Shown here one piece after another: positions 60,081 to 64,000 of a DNA stretch of 64,000 nt (within the stretch, counting starts at the first letter, position 1; each line of letters opens with the position of its first letter). Position numbers and translations under genes: made by a program. Origin of the DNA: Sorex araneus (taxonomy: Eukaryota > Chordata > Mammalia > Eulipotyphla > Soricidae); assembly GCF_027595985.1 (NCBI RefSeq), contig NC_073302.1, forward strand, positions 406,574,503 through 406,638,502, given 5' to 3'. Under the pieces are notes generated by a model. That model was given only the letters and a program-made list of their open reading frames with translations. It ran no database searches and was not told the DNA's origin.

Positions 60081-61271
60081 CTGAAACAAGATCAAGAAGT
60101 TTGAACATTCATATTAAAATAACTGTGTTAGTCATCTCCCCTCTATATTAGGTATTTTGGTGGAGAAACAGTGCACTATTTATACCCAGCATAAAGTACT
60201 GTGCTAATCCGACAAAGATTCATGCTACTACTTCCAAGATATCTTTAAGTAATTTTTCAGAAGTGTTTCAATATCTTGCTTGCTATTTCCATATCCTTTT
60301 TTTTTTAATATGCTAAGAAAGGAGCTCTTAATTTAAGTTTATAAACTTTTAGAAAAAAATTTCCCTTCCTTCCTTTTGTTGGTGGTTGTTGGTGCTGCTG
60401 CCACCGTGATGACCAGGGTTACACATTCACCACACTCTGGTGCTCATGGAGTTGTGGAGTTGTAGTGCTTGCCAGAGGCCGAGCACCAGGTTTGAGGACT
60501 CTCGTGCTCCAAATGCCTAAGTGCCAAATGCCAAAGGTCACGCTCCTTTAGCCATGCTGCTTGCAGAGATGTCACCCTCCCCAAGGGATGCTGCTCATGC
60601 ATGCTCTGGTTCTAGCATTTCCCCAGCGCCCTGCTGCCCAGCCGTGTGTGCTCATACAACCCAGCCAGGAATCACTTGTGGCTCTGGGGCTCACCAACCA
60701 AAGAACCGCCAGGATCGTGCTCAGGACATGCACTCAGCACTGGGTAATGAGCTCGTGTCTTGATGTTTGCAAGACAGGTGTCCTGAGCCACTAAGCTACT
60801 AAGCTGTTTATCTGAGCCCCGACTCCCTTTCTGAATGTCGTAACATACAAAAATTCATGAAGGTAGGCATTGTGCCATCCGTCAGGCATGAGAGGGTACC
60901 ATATCACCAGGTCAGGGCACCAAACTGTCGGGTCTCTTGATGGTGGTGGCCCGGTCAAATCATAATATAAAGAAGCTCAACATTTTAAGAAAACCTGGAT
61001 GCTGCTAGAAGATGGGCAGATAATTCAAGTACTGTGTTTGTGATCTGGCTTCTGTGTTGAAGGTGTAGACTACAAGGCTACTTTCAACGTGAAGCACTGT
61101 TGGAATAGAAGCAGATTTTACCTGCTTGAGCGTGTCCTGTTTGGTTCCTGCAAGGCGTCTCATATTTTATGAACACAATGTATTTGCCCAAAGTTATTAT
61201 TTTAGATACCATAACCTTATTAATGACCTTGAAAAGAATAAAAATTTCTGTCTCTCAAGAAGGAGCTCTTT
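60081..61271. other. BCAP29 intron, mixed
   Basis: 60380-60830 is GC-richer and ends like a reversed SINE head (CACTAAGCTACTAAGCTGTT) but most of it is unidentified. No gene. Confidence 0.35.
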
Positions 61272-61466
61272 AGGGGGCTAGAGCGATAGCACAGCAGGTA
61301 GGGCGTTTGCCTTGCACTCGGCCGACCCGGGTTCGATTCCCAGCATCCCATATGGTCCCCTGAGCACCTCCAGGGGTAATTCCTGAGTGTAGAGCCAGGA
61401 ATAACCCCTGTGCATCGCTAGGTGTGACCCAAAAAGCAAAAAAAAAAAAAAAAAGAAGGAGCTATA
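61259..61466 (+). mobile_element. Young Sor-type SINE with TSD
   Basis: Body about 61274-61455; AAGAAGGAGCT on both sides, A18 tail. Confidence 0.94.
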
Positions 61467-61647
61467 TATCCTTGGCATTGATCCCTTCACACCTATACCA
61501 GTCAAATTTACTTATGCAAGAAATTAAACAAATCAGTAGAGCAGTATTTGGGTTGATTCTGCATGGTGCTGTGTACTATAGTAAAGTCCCAAAACATTCT
61601 CTGAACTCTTAAGTGAGGGTATAAAGGCTGACTGCTTATGAAATTTG

Positions 61648-61926
61648 GGGGGCACACTCCATTTGTGGGTTGCATGCATCCCACCTTAGGGTGTATAGTT
61701 CCTTTACCCTGTGCACTCCGCTATGGGACTGCCCGTGTCCCTCTACTCCAGGAGTCCAATCTTTTCCTTCTCTTTATGGCACACTCAGGTGCTACCTGTA
61801 TCCCCACCTAGGGTACAGAAGTACTTTACCAGGTTCACTCAACCCTTTTCTCCTCTGTCCTATTTCCTAAATCAAACTATCTTCACCATCTGTCTCCTCG
61901 GGGAAAGTAAAAAAAAAAAAAAAGTT
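61648..61926 (+). mobile_element. Unclassified poly(A)-ended sequence
   Basis: GCACACTCCATTTGTGGGTT start, pyrimidine-rich middle, GTCTCCTCGGGGAAAGT then A15. No AATAAA, no clear duplication, no match to the other families here. Confidence 0.4.
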
Positions 61927-61977
61927 TCAGAAAGTTATTTTATATTTGAAACTTGATCAGCAAAACAGTATGATTTG

Positions 61978-62015
61978 GCAGAGAGAGAGAGAGGGAGGAG
62001 AGAGGAGAAGAGAGA
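61978..62015. repeat. (GA)n purine tract
   Basis: GAGAGAGAGAGAGGGAGGAG and similar. Confidence 0.85.
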
Positions 62016-62129
62016 ACAAGAATCAGATAGATTGTCATGTATAAATTTTCTCGCTCTTGGTGTTTCTTTAACCTAAGCGAAACATTTTCTTCAGTATAAA
62101 TGGAAATAAGGCACAAATAATAAATGCAT

Positions 62130-62415
62130 ACTTAAGCTGGCTAATTGGCAGTGGTATCCTAAAAACATGTATTATGCACCCTCTGTCAGTAGGGGCAAAC
62201 TCACATTAGTTTCCAGCCTTCAGCTCAGATTTTCCCCTTTATTACTGCTTCAGTGCAGTGATACAACCTTACCGGTCCCAAAGGGTGCAGGGAGGTCCCA
62301 GAGCGCTTAATTGATGCTCAGCACTAATTTATTCAGGTAGAAGGACCTGGTCTGCCATTTCTAATGATCTGTTTAACAATAACTTTGTCGTCCCAGCATG
62401 TGGAGTAATTGGGAA
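62130..62415. promoter_or_regulatory. Candidate conserved non-coding element with homeodomain-type sites
   Basis: Repeat-free, balanced composition; five TAAT/ATTA cores: CTAATTGG 62141, TTAATTGA 62307, CTAATTT 62324, CTAATGA 62361, GTAATTGG 62405. Conservation cannot be tested from this window alone. Confidence 0.35.
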
Positions 62416-62701
62416 AGGTCATTGCCAGGAAAAATGAGAACTTAAGCTTTGAGGAATTTACAGAGCTCACAAGCTCTAATAATAAAAATAGACGTGTTGT
62501 ATTTAGCGGAAAACCTTGTGATGTTGAAGGAGATTGACTTCAAAGGACACTTCCAGGGTGACTTCGTATTTATCCTTGTCAATAATTTCTTCTTCATATT
62601 TATTCCTAAAACTAGAGAAATACTTACTGTTCATTTGTTGCATGCATCTAGGCAGCAGATTAAAAAAATTTTTCCCCCAGATTTGTCCCTTTCAGTCAAT
62701 T

Positions 62702-62833
62702 GTTTGTTGGGGGAGGGAGGTGGTTACCATACCTAGTGATGCTCAGGGAACCATATGTGGTGGCAGGGATCAAACCCAGGTCAGCCACATGTAGGGAAAG
62801 CTTCCTGCCCACCACGTTATTGCTCTGCCCCCA
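62702..62833 (-). mobile_element. Diverged SINE
   Basis: GTGATGCTCAGGGAACCATA to CGTTATTGCTCTGCCCC; central part missing. Confidence 0.8.
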
Positions 62834-62844
62834 GTCTTTTTTGA

Positions 62845-63125
62845 TTGACGTACTGTGATTTACAATATTGTTAATGATGGTTCTTGTGTCGATAATTCTA
62901 ATATCACGCCTATTTCCAGGGTACCCCCTTCCCCCTCCAAGGATCCCAGTGCCCCTTCCTTTCTAGCCTCCCATCCCCCACAAACTCAGTTTTGTGGATC
63001 TGTTCTCATTGTGCTGCTTTTGGCCCTTACTGTGTATCTTAGAGTCTCACGTATGAGAGAGATCATCCTTTCACTGTTCCTTTCCTTCTGACTTCACTCA
63101 GCATGATATATTCTAGTTCCATCCA
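62845..63125 (-). mobile_element. L1 3' region, reverse
   Basis: GTACTGTGATTTACAATATT, GATGGTTCTTGTGTCG, and CTTCACTCAGCATGATATAT with CTCACGTATGAGAGAG: complement of the L1 end. Confidence 0.6.
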
Positions 63126-63162
63126 CGTCGAGGTAAATTACATGATTTAATTCTTTCTTCAA

Positions 63163-63375
63163 AAATAAACAGATATGCGGGCTGGAGCAATAGCACAGCG
63201 GGGAGGGCGTTTGCCTTGCACGCGGCTGACCCGGGTTCGATTCCCAGCATCCCATATGGTCCCCTGAGCACCGCCAGGGTGATTCCTGAGTGCAAAGCCA
63301 GGAGTAACCCCTGTAAATCGCCGGGTGTGACTCCAAAAAAAATAAGAAAATTTAAAAAAATAAACAGATATGATT
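63163..63375 (+). mobile_element. Young Sor-type SINE with TSD
   Basis: Body about 63178-63355; AAATAAACAGATATG at both ends. Confidence 0.95.
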
Positions 63376-63441
63376 TTTTAAAAAGTGATTGAGTTGCATG
63401 TAGAATTGTCCTCCTTATTCCTTTAGGAATATTCTTCATTT

Positions 63442-63648
63442 AAAAAGTTCACAAGGCGGGGCTGGAGTGATAGCACAGCGGGTAGGGCGTTTGCCTTGCA
63501 CGCGGCCGACCCGGGTTCGAATCCCAGCATCCCATATGGTCCCCTGAGCACCGCCAGGGGTGATTCCTGAGTGCATGAGCCAGGAGTGACCCCTGTGCAT
63601 CGCCGGGTGTGACCCAAAAAGCAAAAAAAAAAAAAAAGTTCACAAGGC
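63442..63648 (+). mobile_element. Youngest-looking Sor-type SINE with perfect TSD
   Basis: Body 63458-63632, closest to the consensus in the window; exact AAAAAGTTCACAAGGC on both sides. Confidence 0.96.
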
Positions 63649-63876
63649 AGCCAGTCTCATAGTAGAGGTGGAATAATAATTTTTATTTTATATAATAATT
63701 TTTTCTACAAAATAGGAAAGAAAAGAAAAAATTGTCAGAAAAGAGAAATGAGGCTAATTCCTTAATATTCTACCTTTATTCTTCCTCCCTTTTTGTCAGC
63801 AACTTTTCAAATAATTTATCCATGATAAGGTCATTTCATATGAAACATAACTAAAACTAACCTTAAAACACATACT

Positions 63877-64000
63877 GTGGGGCTAGAGCGATTGCACATT
63901 GGGTAGGGTATTTGCCTTGCACACGGCCGTCTCGGGTTTAAGTCCCAGCATTCCATATGGTCCCCCGAGCACTGCCAGGAGTAATTCCTAAGTGCATGAG
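63877..64000 (+). mobile_element. Sor-type SINE cut by the window end
   Basis: GGGGCTAGAGCGATTGCACA head through GTAATTCCTAAGTGCATGAG; tail outside. Confidence 0.92.

Noticed and set aside
58214-64000. Further BCAP29 exons (human ALSKAQNDV... NKKRL)
   Set aside because: No matching coding segment with splice sites recognised up to the window end.

Overview
The window is mammalian nuclear DNA, almost certainly from a shrew (Sorex or a close relative). The main evidence is dozens of copies of one tRNA-derived SINE of about 170 bp. Its head carries a Pol III A box (near 'TAGCACAGCGGGTAGGGC') and B box ('GGGTTCGATTC'), and its body ends in 'GTGTGACCCAAAAAGC' plus poly(A). This matches my recollection of the SOR SINE of Sorex. 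Older layers (L1, L2, MIR, MER5/MER20-like hAT elements) are those of any placental mammal.

The gene layout is the same as human 7q22.3: COG5 (minus), then DUS4L (plus), then BCAP29 (plus). Bases 1-23667 hold the 5' end of COG5: coding exons 1-5 at 23574-23667, 18245-18384, 11731-11788, 7040-7094 and 6716-6785, which together encode residues 1-139; the rest of the gene lies left of the window. COG5 and DUS4L are head to head across a CpG island (about 23.1-24.35 kb). DUS4L is complete: six coding exons (30562-42050) sum to 954 nt, i.e. 317 codons plus stop. Its first intron contains a processed HNRNPC retrocopy whose 284-codon frame is still open. BCAP29 starts in a second CpG island (about 43.9-44.75 kb). 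Five coding exons (44865-58213) encode residues 1-197; the end of the gene lies to the right.

Every splice junction given here was set by GT/AG dinucleotides together with continuity of reading frame and remembered human protein sequence. The three genes do housekeeping work: COG5 is a lobe B subunit of the Golgi tethering COG complex, DUS4L is a tRNA dihydrouridine synthase, and BCAP29 is an ER membrane cargo receptor and chaperone.

About 70 interspersed repeats fill the introns. The most unusual content is: (1) a TSD-flanked, L1-mobilised composite retroposon family with GC-rich 5' modules present once in one copy and about three times in another, joined to an L1-like 3' end; (2) one of these copies sits 2 bp past the COG5 exon 5 splice donor GT; (3) a ~64-bp copy of the DUS4L acceptor/start-codon region has been pasted into a SINE about 0.57 kb downstream; (4) SINE pairs, one tail-to-tail and one tandem, that each share a single target-site duplication; (5) a second SINE family with the same tRNA head but a different body and a CACTGT tail. 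I found no prokaryotic-type system, CRISPR array or new multi-gene system.
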